A stretch of 47,879 nucleotides of DNA from Pyramidobacter piscolens (lineage in GTDB: Bacteria > Synergistota > Synergistia > Synergistales > Dethiosulfovibrionaceae), in contig SFDM01000024.1 in assembly GCA_004558205.1 (NCBI GenBank), positions 1 to 47,879 of the forward strand, given 5' to 3'. Below the pieces are notes generated by a model. It saw only the letters and a list, made by a program, of their open reading frames with translations, had not been told where the DNA came from and did no database searches. Positions 26,584 through 34,683 of the stretch are shown here, in pieces. The translations under genes and the position numbers were made by a program. How positions within the stretch are numbered: position 1 is the first letter of the stretch; each line of letters starts with the position of its first letter.

Positions 26584-27876
26584 ATGGAAACGTATCATCT
26601 GAGAAGAATCAAAATTAACGATATTCAGCTGTCGGATAAAAACGCCATTGTAGACGGAACTCTGTACGTCAACGCGCCGGAGCTGCGTTCCCATCTTCTG
26701 GAAGACCGCTACCTCAAGGGCGTGAAGCTTGAGGTGGCCCGTCCCGGCGAGAGCGTCCGCATCGTGCCGGTCAAGGACATTCTGGAGCCTCGCGCCCGTT
26801 TGGACGAGAAGGAGGACTCTTTTATCGGCACCATCACCGACGCCAATTACCAGGCGGGGCTGGGGACGTGCATCGTACTGGACGGCGCCTGCGTCGTCAC
26901 CTCCGGAAACATGGTCAACTTCCAGGAAGGCCTGATCGACATGACGGGGCCGGGATCGGAGTTCTGCCTTTTCTCCAAAAAAGTGAACCTGGTGCTGGTC
27001 ATGGAACCCGCCGAGGGCATCACCAAGCCAGATCACGAGAGAGCGGTCCGCCTCGCGGGCGTAAAGGCGGCGCGCTACCTCGGCGCCATCGGGCGGAGCT
27101 GCGGGGACTACACGGAAAAGACCTATCCCGTCTATTCCCTCGAAGAGCGCCTGGCGGCTTTCCCCACGCTGCCCAAGGTGGTCTACGTCTGCCAGGCCAT
27201 CGCCGAAGGGCTGCTTCACGATAACTACATCTACGGCGTGAACGCCCAGGGCTGCCTTCCCGTGCTCTGCGGCCCCACGGAGCTTATGGACGGCGCCGTG
27301 ATCAGCGGCAACTGCGCGGCTCCCTGCCACAAGCACACCACCTATCACCATCAGAACAACCCCATCGCCGAAGACCTGCTCGACGAGGACGGCAAGACGC
27401 TGAACCTCATGGGCGTGATCGTCGCTCCCGTCAAGACAGCCTTCGTCGAGAAAGAACGGATTGGGCGCCAGGTGTTCAAGATCGCGAAGATGCTGGGCGT
27501 CGACGGCGCCGTCATTTCAGAGGACGGCGGCGGCAATCCCGAGGCGGACCTGATGTTTGTGGACCGCCTCTTCGAGAAAGCCGGCATCAAGACCGTTTTG
27601 GTCACCGACGAGTACGCCGGTTCCGACGGAGCTTCGCCCGGCCTGGCCGACGTCACGCCCGAGGCCGACGCCGTGGTCACCAACGGCAACGGGAACCAGC
27701 GCGTCACGCTGCCTCCCATGGATAAGGTGATCGGCGTGCTGGACAGCGTAGAGCACATCACAGGAGGCCACGCCGGCGGGCTTCATCCCGACGGATCAAT
27801 CGACATGGAAATCGCCGGCATCATGGGGTCAACCAATGAGCTTGGCATTGAGCATCTCAGAACGATCGCCATCTGA
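26584..27876 (+). CDS. Glycine/sarcosine/betaine reductase component B, alpha/beta precursor (GrdE/G/I family)
   Basis: A 430-residue proprotein of the component B pyruvoyl subunit family. It contains the cleavage site in ISGNCAAPCHKHTTYHHQN: in the family the chain is split before the cysteine (here Cys244), giving an N-terminal part and a pyruvoyl-capped C-terminal part that forms a Schiff base with the substrate amine. Further features are GGGNPEADLMFVDRLF and an NGNGNQRVTLPP end segment. A GGAGGTG lies 8 bp before the ATG. It stands directly upstream of the Sec-containing subunit. GrdE (glycine), GrdG (sarcosine) and GrdI (betaine) cannot be told apart by eye. Confidence 0.92.
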   Translation: METYHLRRIKINDIQLSDKNAIVDGTLYVNAPELRSHLLEDRYLKGVKLEVARPGESVRIVPVKDILEPRARLDEKEDSFIGTITDANYQAGLGTCIVLDGACVVTSGNMVNFQEGLIDMTGPGSEFCLFSKKVNLVLVMEPAEGITKPDHERAVRLAGVKAARYLGAIGRSCGDYTEKTYPVYSLEERLAAFPTLPKVVYVCQAIAEGLLHDNYIYGVNAQGCLPVLCGPTELMDGAVISGNCAAPCHKHTTYHHQNNPIAEDLLDEDGKTLNLMGVIVAPVKTAFVEKERIGRQVFKIAKMLGVDGAVISEDGGGNPEADLMFVDRLFEKAGIKTVLVTDEYAGSDGASPGLADVTPEADAVVTNGNGNQRVTLPPMDKVIGVLDSVEHITGGHAGGLHPDGSIDMEIAGIMGSTNELGIEHLRTIAI

Positions 27877-27889
27877 GGAGGACGGACTC

Positions 27890-29200
27890 ATGAACACAAT
27901 TAAGACAATCCATTACATCAACCAGTTTTACGGCCAGATCGGCGGCGAAGACAAGGCCGGCGTCGGCCCCACGTTCCTTGAGGGCGCCGGCAGCCTGGGG
28001 CGGCAGATTGAAAAGGCCTTCGGCGGTCAGATCGAGATCGTCAGGACTATCATCTGCGGCGACAACTACTCGGCTGAACACAGCGACGAAATCAAGGCCC
28101 TGGTTTTCAAGGCCATCGCCGAAAGCGGCGCGGGATTCTTCGTCGCCGGTCCCTCCTTTGCCGCCGGACGTTACGGCATGGCCTGCGGAACTCTGTGCCA
28201 GGCCGTGACCAAAGAGCTGAAGATCCCCGTGATCGCGGCCATGAACACCGTAAGCCCCGGCGTGGACATCGCCAAGCGCGACATGTACATCGTGGAGACC
28301 AGCGATTCTGCCCGTGACATGAAGAAAGCGCTGGAGGGCATGGCCCGCATTGGCCTGAAGCTGCTGAAGGGTGAGCCCGTCGGCATGCCCGCAGAGGAAG
28401 GCTACATCCCCCGCTGCGTCCGCGTGAATGTGCGCGAGGAGAAGCGCGGCGCGCGCCGCGCCGTGGACATGCTCATCGCGAAAGTCACAGGCCAGCCCTA
28501 TGTGACCGAGCTGCCCATGCCCACCTTTGACCACGTACCTCCCGCCCCGGCCGTGAAGGACATCACGCACGCCCTTCTCGCCATCGGCACCGAGGGCGGC
28601 ATCGTCCCCCGTGGCAACCCCGACAGGATTGAAGCCCACAACGCCTCCAAGTGGAAGAGCTACAGCCTTTTGGGCATTCAGACGCTGCTCAGCGGCGACT
28701 ACGAGGTGGCGCACGGCGGTTACGACCCCGTAGCGGCCAACGCCAATCCCAACAGAGTTCTGCCTCTGGACGTGGCCCGCGCCTGCCAGAAGGAAAACCG
28801 ATTCGGCAGCCTTCTCGAAGAGTATCCCGTCACCGTGGGCAACGTAACGGCCGTTCGCTCAGCCGAGCGCTATGGCCACGAGATGGGGCTTATGCTCCTT
28901 GAAAAGGGCGTCAAGGGCATCGTCCTGACGTCTACCTGAGGAACGGGTACGCGTTGCGGAGCAACGCTGGCCCGTGAAATTGAGAGAGTGGGCATACCGG
29001 CCGCATTGATCACCGCCGTTCCGCCGATCGCCTTGACGGTGGGCGCGAACCGCGTCGTGCGCGGCGTGGCCATCCCGACGCCTATCGGCAAGCCAGACGA
29101 AGAGCCCGACGGAGAGTACGCGATCCGCATGAAGATCTTCAACAAGGCTCTGGAAGCGCTGACCACGGACATCACAGAACAGACCGTTTTCGAAGCCTAA
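27890..29200 (+). CDS. Glycine/sarcosine/betaine reductase component B, selenoprotein gamma subunit (GrdB/F/H family)
   Basis: The reading frame is interrupted by UGA at 28937-28939 (codon 350). Reading it as selenocysteine gives a 436-residue protein, the length of GrdB, and restores LTST-U-GTGTRCGATLAREIE followed by RVGIPAALITAVPPIALTVG, the family's active-site region; the real stop is TAA at 29198. The N-terminus IHYINQFYGQIGGEDKA and GPSFAAGRYG are also diagnostic. A compact hairpin follows the UGA. Standard gene callers would split the gene at 28939. The family usually shows UxxCxxC; here the middle Cys is Gly (U350-G-T-G353-T-R-C356). With the pyruvoyl subunit it would reductively deaminate an amine, passing the carboxymethyl-selenide to GrdA. 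GrdA, GrdC and GrdD are not in the window. Confidence 0.93.
28937..28974 (+). promoter_or_regulatory. UGA (Sec) codon with bacterial SECIS hairpin
   Basis: The UGA is followed after four bases by CGGG, an internal loop, a perfect 7-bp stem GCGTTGC / GCAACGC with the loop GGA, an internal loop and CCCG. The apical stem-loop begins 11 nt downstream of the UGA, where SelB binds bacterial SECIS elements. The apical sequence and small loop are compatible with the loose bSECIS consensus. The identification also rests on protein conservation across the UGA. Confidence 0.85.
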
Positions 29201-29203
29201 GCC

Positions 29204-29572
29204 ATGCTGGCGCTCTCCAATAACCCGCTAGTGCGGGATGCGCAGAAAGAGCCCTGCCTGTTCGTGGAGGGCACGCCCCTCGAAGTGCTCTATAAGGCTC
29301 TGGACCTGGTCGCCGGCGGGCGCTATTCCCTTTTTGCCCATCCCATTGCCGGAAACGAGAGGCTTCTGCGAAACCCCTTCCGCACCGTGGTCCTCCAATC
29401 CGGCGCGGCGGAGAACGGAACGACGCCGGAACAGCAGATGGCCAGCCTGAACCGGGCTCTGAACAAGATGGAGATCATCGACTACGGCGCGATCCCCGAG
29501 GGGACCCTTCAGGATTACCAGACCGTGGATTACGAGCTCTATCTCGGAACCATCCGCGGCGCTCAAAACTAA
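29204..29572 (+). CDS. grdX: GrdX-family protein
   Basis: A 122-residue protein that begins MLALSNNPLVRD and carries GGRYSLFAHPIAGNERLLRNPFRTVVL, the pattern of GrdX, a small protein of unknown function encoded in glycine/sarcosine/betaine reductase operons. It starts 3 bp after the real stop of the selenoprotein gene, again supporting read-through of the UGA. No strong ribosome site is seen, so translation is probably coupled. Confidence 0.82.
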   Translation: MLALSNNPLVRDAQKEPCLFVEGTPLEVLYKALDLVAGGRYSLFAHPIAGNERLLRNPFRTVVLQSGAAENGTTPEQQMASLNRALNKMEIIDYGAIPEGTLQDYQTVDYELYLGTIRGAQN

Positions 29573-29583
29573 GGGGAATTCCT

Positions 29584-29756
29584 TTAATACTATGTGGCGA
29601 TAAGACGGCTAAATTAAAGACCGGGGCCGGCCAGAGGGGCCATGCAGTCGCTAAAGACTATCTCGGCCTATTCGGCCTGCCTATACTCGCTTGGTGGATA
29701 CCCCTCAGGGCGTCCCCTCCGTGCTCATTTTGCATTTTTATTTCAAGGTAGTATAA
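29584..29756 (+). repeat. Dispersed repeat family B, copy 2
   Basis: The reverse complement of copy 1, with the GAGGGGCCATGCAGTCGCTA, CTAAAGACTATCTCGGCC and CGCTTGGTGGATACCCCTC segments almost unchanged. It lies about 10 bp after the GrdX stop. The GGCCTATTC tandem is shorter than in copy 1. Confidence 0.8.
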
Positions 29757-29794
29757 CGGAGTCACTCGCATCACTTGCAGCTCTGCTTAAAGCT

Positions 29795-29849
29795 CTCCCC
29801 GGGGCAACCGTCAGCGTAGGTTATATACGCTGACGGTTGCCCCGGGGAG
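29795..29849. terminator. Perfect 24-bp inverted repeat (terminator-like)
   Basis: Arms at 29795-29818 and 29826-29849 are exactly complementary over 24 bp around a 7-nt loop GGTTATA. It stands behind repeat B copy 2 and the GrdX gene. The following GGCTGCTTTGTATTTT is only moderately T-rich, so it may be a terminator, a processed-RNA stem or a recombination substrate. Confidence 0.6.
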
Positions 29850-29958
29850 GGCTGCTTTGTATTTTGCGCTATTTATGATATTTAGCAATAAAAAATATAA
29901 AGTAGATATGAAGGAGGCGACTCTCTTTTTTTGTTTTTTGATATTTTTTAAGCTAGTA

Positions 29959-30474
29959 TTACATATATTTTTTTGCTGCTTTTATTGTAACAATGTCGCT
30001 TTGGGCAATTGCTTTGGCGGTGGGCTCCTGCCCGATGCCAGGACGGTCTGGAACCTCGTAAACCCCATTGACGGGCTGGTAATCGTAAAGGCAGGAAGCT
30101 CTGCTTTCCGGGTTTAGGGCTCTTTGATGATGCTCGTGGATCAAGAAGTTAGGAATGGCTGCTTCAATCTGAAGCGCGGCCGCTTTTGAAATGGGCGAAC
30201 CGCAGACATGGATCTGAACGGAGCAATCGTAGGTGTGAGCCATGTCGTCGCCGCCCGCTTCGCGCATGGCAGCCACATGGTCATATACAGTTTTGATCAC
30301 GCGGTGCTCAAGAGGCCCTCTGATCTTCCAAGGCCCCTTGCCATCAGGCTGGTCGCTGAAGATGATTGGATCCACTTTCAGGCTGTTATAACCTTCAGCC
30401 TTCACGAGGCGAGTAACTTCAGCATATTCTTCCGGCTTAATCAGTCTCTGCTTCGTTAAACGCTGCAGGAGAGC
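29959..30474 (-). pseudogene. Enolase-superfamily (mandelate racemase-like) dehydratase, internally deleted remnant
   Basis: In one open frame, RLIKPEEYAEVTRLVKAEGYNSLKVDP and HRVIKTVYDHVAAMREAGG resemble the N-terminal half of mandelate-racemase/galactonate-dehydratase proteins. This is followed at once by MAHTYDCSVQIHVCGSPISKAAALQIEAAIPNFLIHEHH (partly cited) and EVPDRPGIGQEP, the C-terminal part. About 100 residues with the metal-binding acids and catalytic lysine are missing, so the enzyme is dead. The 5' end is fused to an ABC ATPase fragment. Confidence 0.75.
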
Positions 30475-30752
30475 GAGCATAATGTTTTCGCCGGCAGTCA
30501 TCCAAGGAAAAAGACCATACTCCTGAAACACGACCCCGCGATTAAGGCTGGCTCCTTTGATCGGCTGCCCATCAGAAAGAATCTGCCCGGTTGTGGGGCG
30601 CTCAAGGCCGGCAAGAAGACGCAAAAGGTGCTTTTAACGCAGCCAGACTGTCCCAATATACACACGAACTCTCCGGCTGTAATGGTCATGCTGATGTTTT
30701 TTAGGATCAGCCTATCGGCTGAATAGGCAAAGGAGAGATTCTTTATTTCCAT
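30474..30752 (-). pseudogene. ABC transporter ATPase (SsuB/TauB-like) 5' fragment, frameshifted
   Basis: MEIKNLSFAYSADRLILKNI and the Walker A GQSGCVKST (usual Gly-Lys changed to Val-Lys) appear in one frame. The match continues in another frame as RLLAGLERPTTGQILSDGQP and GVVFQEYGLFPWMTAGENI, the Q-loop region. One base is lost just after the Walker A. The sequence then runs into a dehydratase fragment, so signature and Walker B are absent. It is a dead gene and its junction marks a deletion. Confidence 0.75.
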
Positions 30753-31252
30753 GTCATTTACCCCTTATCTTCATTCATATTAAAGAGTGATTTATCTATA
30801 AGTATGAGGCTGGGATGGATGCCTTACATTATTGCTAACTTCAGTATTCCATCTTTGTCTCCCTAATTCTATTAACGCTCCGGGCCTCTCAGCCCCTTAA
30901 AACCGAAAAGCCCGGCTTATGCAGGCGCTGTGCCGCGTTAGTAGAAGAGAGACCCCTCTCTAATGGCAGCTTTTCAACGGCGCTCTCTTGGGGGTTTTTA
31001 TAAAATCATATTTTAAATAATTATTATAATTTGTAGTTAGTAATTTGCCTTCTCCTCACTGCCGGAAAAGCCATGTATTATAATTTCATTTGCATTTTTA
31101 TGTTTAGCTTTGAGTTCACCCTGGCAATGGAATCTAAAAATCATGTGAGAATCTTTTATTGTGAAGCTGATGGGCCTCTCAGGTTAGTTGGCTGCCATAA
31201 GACCATGCTTGGCCTTTTTCTCCTTTGGGGATATTCACGCCGGACACGTCCA
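30753..31252. other. Gene-free region between decayed genes and dipeptidase
   Basis: About 500 bp in which no frame on either strand gives a protein with recognisable features or a good ribosome site. It is AT-rich around 31005-31080 with several small dyads. It may hold decayed remains of the same locus as the ATPase/dehydratase fusion. Confidence 0.4.
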
Positions 31253-31283
31253 TAAAAAAAGCTCCGCCATGACAGCGGAGCTT
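31253..31283 (-). terminator. Intrinsic terminator of the dipeptidase gene
   Basis: AAGCTCCGC pairs with GCGGAGCTT around CATGACA, and on the minus strand TTTTTTT follows. It stands 26 bp behind the dipeptidase stop. Confidence 0.88.
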
Positions 31284-31308
31284 GGTTGACGCGGAATGAT
31301 TTCAGCTT

Positions 31309-32730
31309 CTACTCACGCACCTCGGCGAGCGACAGGATCGCGGCGGCCATGATTTTGGTGCTCAGGATGATGTTCTCGATCTTCCATCTTTCGTCGATCT
31401 CGTGGATGTGGGTGTTCTCTCCGGGCAGCGTAGTCCCGAAGGCCAGCACGTTCGGCATGGCTTTGGCGTAGGTGCCGCCGCCGATGGACATGGGCTTTTC
31501 CCCGCTGCGGCCCGTCTCGTCGAAGTAGGCTTTCATGAGCTTCTGGACGATGGGCGCGTCTTCGGGCACGTAGAGCGGTTCCACGCCGCGGGTATCGCTC
31601 ACTTCGAATCCCTCATCGGTCAGTTTTTTCAGGAACTGGCTACGAAGGGGTTCCAGCTTGAAGGTGACGGGGAAGCGGTAGTTCAGCGTGAAGCGGATCT
31701 TGTCGCCTTCGGTCTTCAAAATGCCCCAGCAGAGCGATGAGAAGCCTGAGATGTCGTCGTAGCGGCAGATGCCGAGGTTCTCTCCGCGGGTCTGTGTGCC
31801 CACCAGGTTGTCGATCTTCTCCAGAAACGCACCCTGCTCGCCGCCAATGCCCATAAGGCGCAGCACTTTGACGAGGTTGGCCGCGGCGTTGGAGCCGAAC
31901 TGAGGCTGCGAACCGTGATAGGACAGGCCTTCCATGCTGAGCTTGTAGGTATCGGCTCCGGCAGCTTCGCAGGTGAGCTTGGCATCGCGGGGAGCGGCGA
32001 AATCCTTCATGACCCGGTCAAGGCGCGCTTTGGCCTTTGGGGCCACCTTCAACAGAGCCGAAGCTCTCGAGGGCACGGCGTTGGACGCCACGCCCGCGTC
32101 GATGGACAACACCTGGACGTCGCCTCCGTCGGCGGCGAAGGGCGCGTAACATGTGGGGGTGACCATGCCCTTTTCACCGTTGATCAGGGGATACTCGGCG
32201 TCGGGCGTGAAGCCGGCGACGGGCAGTTCCTGTCCAGATTCCACGTAATGGTGGATCGCCTTGCTGCCCATTTCCTCGTTGGTGCCCACCAGCACGCGGA
32301 CGCGGCGCTTTAGAGAGACGCCTGCCTCGCGGATGGCTTTGAGGGCGTACATGGCGCAGATAGCCTGGCCTTTGTCGTCGGCCACTCCGCGGCCATAGAG
32401 GTAGCCGTCTTTTATCATTCCCTGCCAGGGGTCGCAGCTCCAGCCTTCACCGGGAGGCACCACGTCGACGTGGGCCAGCACGGCGATCATTTCGGCATTT
32501 TTGTCGCCCATGTCGGCCCAGCCGGCCTGGTCTTCGAAGATCCCCGTGTCCATACCCAGCCGACTGCCAATTTCCACGAACTTGTCGAGCGCCGCTCTGG
32601 GCCCTCTGCCGAAGGGGGCGCCGGGTTCGGCGTCGCCGCCCACGCTCTCGACGGCCACGATTTCGCGAATCGCGGCGATCATCTCATCCTGCATTTTGTC
32701 AATGCTCTTGCGGATCTTTTCCATAGGCAT
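31309..32730 (-). CDS. M20-family dipeptidase, PepV/Sapep type
   Basis: A 473-residue metallopeptidase. Zinc/manganese ligands are in LAHVDVVPPGEGW (His and Asp), YGRGVADDKGQ (bridging Asp) and GTNEEMGSKAI (catalytic Glu and ligand Glu). DAEYPLINGEKG follows, typical of the PepV/Sapep dipeptidases, and a C-terminal histidine ligand is probably in GENTHIHEIDE. The ATG 32730 has GAGGAGG 9 bp upstream. It cleaves dipeptides in the cytoplasm. It is divergent from a membrane protein gene, which could bring in its substrate. Confidence 0.92.
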   Translation of the reverse strand: MPMEKIRKSIDKMQDEMIAAIREIVAVESVGGDAEPGAPFGRGPRAALDKFVEIGSRLGMDTGIFEDQAGWADMGDKNAEMIAVLAHVDVVPPGEGWSCDPWQGMIKDGYLYGRGVADDKGQAICAMYALKAIREAGVSLKRRVRVLVGTNEEMGSKAIHHYVESGQELPVAGFTPDAEYPLINGEKGMVTPTCYAPFAADGGDVQVLSIDAGVASNAVPSRASALLKVAPKAKARLDRVMKDFAAPRDAKLTCEAAGADTYKLSMEGLSYHGSQPQFGSNAAANLVKVLRLMGIGGEQGAFLEKIDNLVGTQTRGENLGICRYDDISGFSSLCWGILKTEGDKIRFTLNYRFPVTFKLEPLRSQFLKKLTDEGFEVSDTRGVEPLYVPEDAPIVQKLMKAYFDETGRSGEKPMSIGGGTYAKAMPNVLAFGTTLPGENTHIHEIDERWKIENIILSTKIMAAAILSLAEVRE

Positions 32731-33007
32731 ATGAAAGTTCCTCCTCAGAATTTATGTCTTGCAAGCTTCGATAAGCTATTTTACACTATTGTGGAAAAAG
32801 GGGCATCATCTGGAAGGAAGCAAAGGTGCCGGCGCTTTTTCGCGGCTGGTTAAAGAAACTTCTGTCAAATAGCGCTCAGCTACTGGACGAAAGTGGGTTT
32901 TATGAGTATTATTATCCCAGTCATCTTTGCAGACCGATGACTGTATTCTCACAAGTGCGGTTGGGCCGCGCTTTATTTTTTCACTTGAAATAGGGAGGTT
33001 TTTTACG

Positions 33008-34213
33008 ATGAGCTTTATCTTTGCGTTCTTCATCATGATGTTCTTCCTGGCAATCGGCGATATGGTCGGCGCTAAGACGAAGGCAATGATTCCCTCGGTC
33101 TTCATTTCCGCGTCGCTGTTCCTGATCGGCTTCTGGAACGGCTGGCTGCCCCGCGACGTGATGACCATCGCTCAAATTGGCCCCATGGCCACTCTGGCAA
33201 TGTATCTCTGCATCGCCCACATGGGGACCCTGATCAGCATTCGCGAGCTCTGCTCTGAATGGAAGACCATTGTGATTGCCGTCTGCGGTCTTGCAGGCAT
33301 GTCCGCGGCTCTTCTGTATTTCGGCACGCAGTTTATCGAGTACAACGCCGTGGTTATCGGCATTCCCCCTCTGGCTGGCGGCCTGGTGGCCACCATCATG
33401 ATGGGCAAGGCGGCCGAGGGCCTTGGCGTTCTGGCCCTTCTGGCTCCCGCCGTGTTCGTTGTCCAGGGCTTCGTGGGCTACCCTCTGACCGCGATCTGCC
33501 TTCGTATGGAAGGTTCCAAGCTCCTCGCCGGTTATCGCGACGGTTCCATCAAGGCTGTGGACAAGGCTGCCGCGGCTTCTGGCCAGAAGCGCCTGCTTCC
33601 CCCTCTTCCCGAGAAGTACCAGACCACGTTCTACCATCTTGCCGGCATCGCCTTTGTGGGTTGGCTGGCCTATCTAACCAACATCTATCTTGGCGAGTTC
33701 CTGAAGTCCATGAACCCCGCTTGGGTCAAGTACAACCTTCACCCCCTGGTGATCTGCCTTATCTACGGCTGCCTCGGCGCCGAATTGGGCATCGTTGAAA
33801 AGGGCGCCCTGACCAAGGGCGGCACTGTGGGATTCTGCCTTGCCGTCATCATGGCCCTCGTGATGGTCATGCTGAACAACTCCACGCCCCAGGACATCAT
33901 CGCCCTGCTTAAGCCCCTTGCCGTTATCGTGGTGGTCGGCGTGGCCGGCATGATCGTCGTTTCCGCCATCGTCGGAAAGATCCTGGGCTACTCCGTCCCC
34001 ATCTCCATCGCTCTAACGCTGACGGCTCTTTACGGCTTCCCCCCGAACTACATCCTTACCGAAGAAGCGGCCAAAGGCCTTGCCGAGACTCCGGAAGAAA
34101 AGGCTTTCCTCATGGACGCCATGCTTCCCAGAATGCTGGTGGGCGGCTTTACGACCGTTACCGTGGGCTCCGTCATCATGGCTGGGTTCTTCGTCAACAT
34201 GATCGTGAGATAA
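33008..34213 (+). CDS. Polytopic membrane protein, transporter-like, family not recognised
   Basis: A 401-residue protein with about 10-11 hydrophobic segments. The first half has IGIPPLAGGLVATIMMGKAAEGLGVLALLAP and the second NNSTPQDIIALLKPLAVIVVVGVAGMIV, a layout reminiscent of sodium/glutamate (GltS)-type or related secondary carriers, but I cannot place it firmly. The ATG 33008 follows GGGAGG by 9 bp; an upstream in-frame ATG at 32927 is less likely. It is followed by a clean terminator, so it is monocistronic. Divergence from a dipeptidase gene suggests peptide or amino acid transport. Confidence 0.75.
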   Translation: MSFIFAFFIMMFFLAIGDMVGAKTKAMIPSVFISASLFLIGFWNGWLPRDVMTIAQIGPMATLAMYLCIAHMGTLISIRELCSEWKTIVIAVCGLAGMSAALLYFGTQFIEYNAVVIGIPPLAGGLVATIMMGKAAEGLGVLALLAPAVFVVQGFVGYPLTAICLRMEGSKLLAGYRDGSIKAVDKAAAASGQKRLLPPLPEKYQTTFYHLAGIAFVGWLAYLTNIYLGEFLKSMNPAWVKYNLHPLVICLIYGCLGAELGIVEKGALTKGGTVGFCLAVIMALVMVMLNNSTPQDIIALLKPLAVIVVVGVAGMIVVSAIVGKILGYSVPISIALTLTALYGFPPNYILTEEAAKGLAETPEEKAFLMDAMLPRMLVGGFTTVTVGSVIMAGFFVNMIVR

Positions 34214-34242
34214 TCTGCCTGTTTTCGAATTGCCAATAACAC

Positions 34243-34282
34243 AAAAAAGCGCCGTGGATGATGGGTCCATGGCGTTTTTTCT
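34243..34282 (+). terminator. Intrinsic terminator of the membrane protein gene
   Basis: GCGCCGTGGA pairs with TCCATGGCG (one bulge, one G-U) and is followed by TTTTTT. The left arm is preceded by six A, allowing use from both sides. Confidence 0.85.
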
Positions 34283-34344
34283 CGATTAATGGAAGTTAAT
34301 TGTCAGAAAAGACTCCCTTTTTCATTCGAGCGTTAAAAATATAA

Positions 34345-34522
34345 CGTTATGGTCGTTTCTGATGAAACAGCTCAGCTAACGTCCGGGGCCGACCTGAGGA
34401 AAACCGGCTCCGCTTTGAACGTGCTCGGACCGCGTTGGCGGTCCCGCGCAGCTTGCGGCTCCGGCCTTCTTCAGGTCGTCCCATCGGGGATATTTCGTGT
34501 TTTAGTTGATAAATAGCATTAA
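34345..34522 (+). repeat. Dispersed repeat family B, copy 3 (diverged)
   Basis: The right end GTTGATAAATAGCATTAAC matches the TIR of copies 1 and 2 (GATAAATAGTATTAG), and the left AGCTAACGTCCGGGGCCGACC aligns with copy 2 in its GACCGGGGCCGGCC portion. The middle is different and holds a GACCGC-GTTG-GCGGTC hairpin. Thus a diverged or chimeric member of the family. No gene is present between 34214 and 34683. Confidence 0.55.
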
Positions 34523-34683
34523 CTTTTAAATAAATTTTTTGCGTCTATTTTTACAAATCAGCATTTCTCTGAATAATGTGCCGGCAAAGACTTGACAAAG
34601 ATCTGAAAAAAATGTAAAAATTGGGTTGAGTGTCCCGAATTACTAAAAGTTCCTTTCGGGGCATAATAAAGGAGAGAACATCA

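Noticed and set aside
28940..29200. Separate small gene starting at 28988 behind the UGA
   Set aside because: The sequence continues the GrdB-type protein without a gap; the UGA is a selenocysteine codon with a SECIS hairpin.
26584..29200. D-proline reductase (PrdA/PrdB) as identity of the selenoenzyme
   Set aside because: Length, the U-GT-x-TRCGAT context and the GrdX neighbour match glycine-reductase-type component B; PrdB is about 240 residues and arranged differently.
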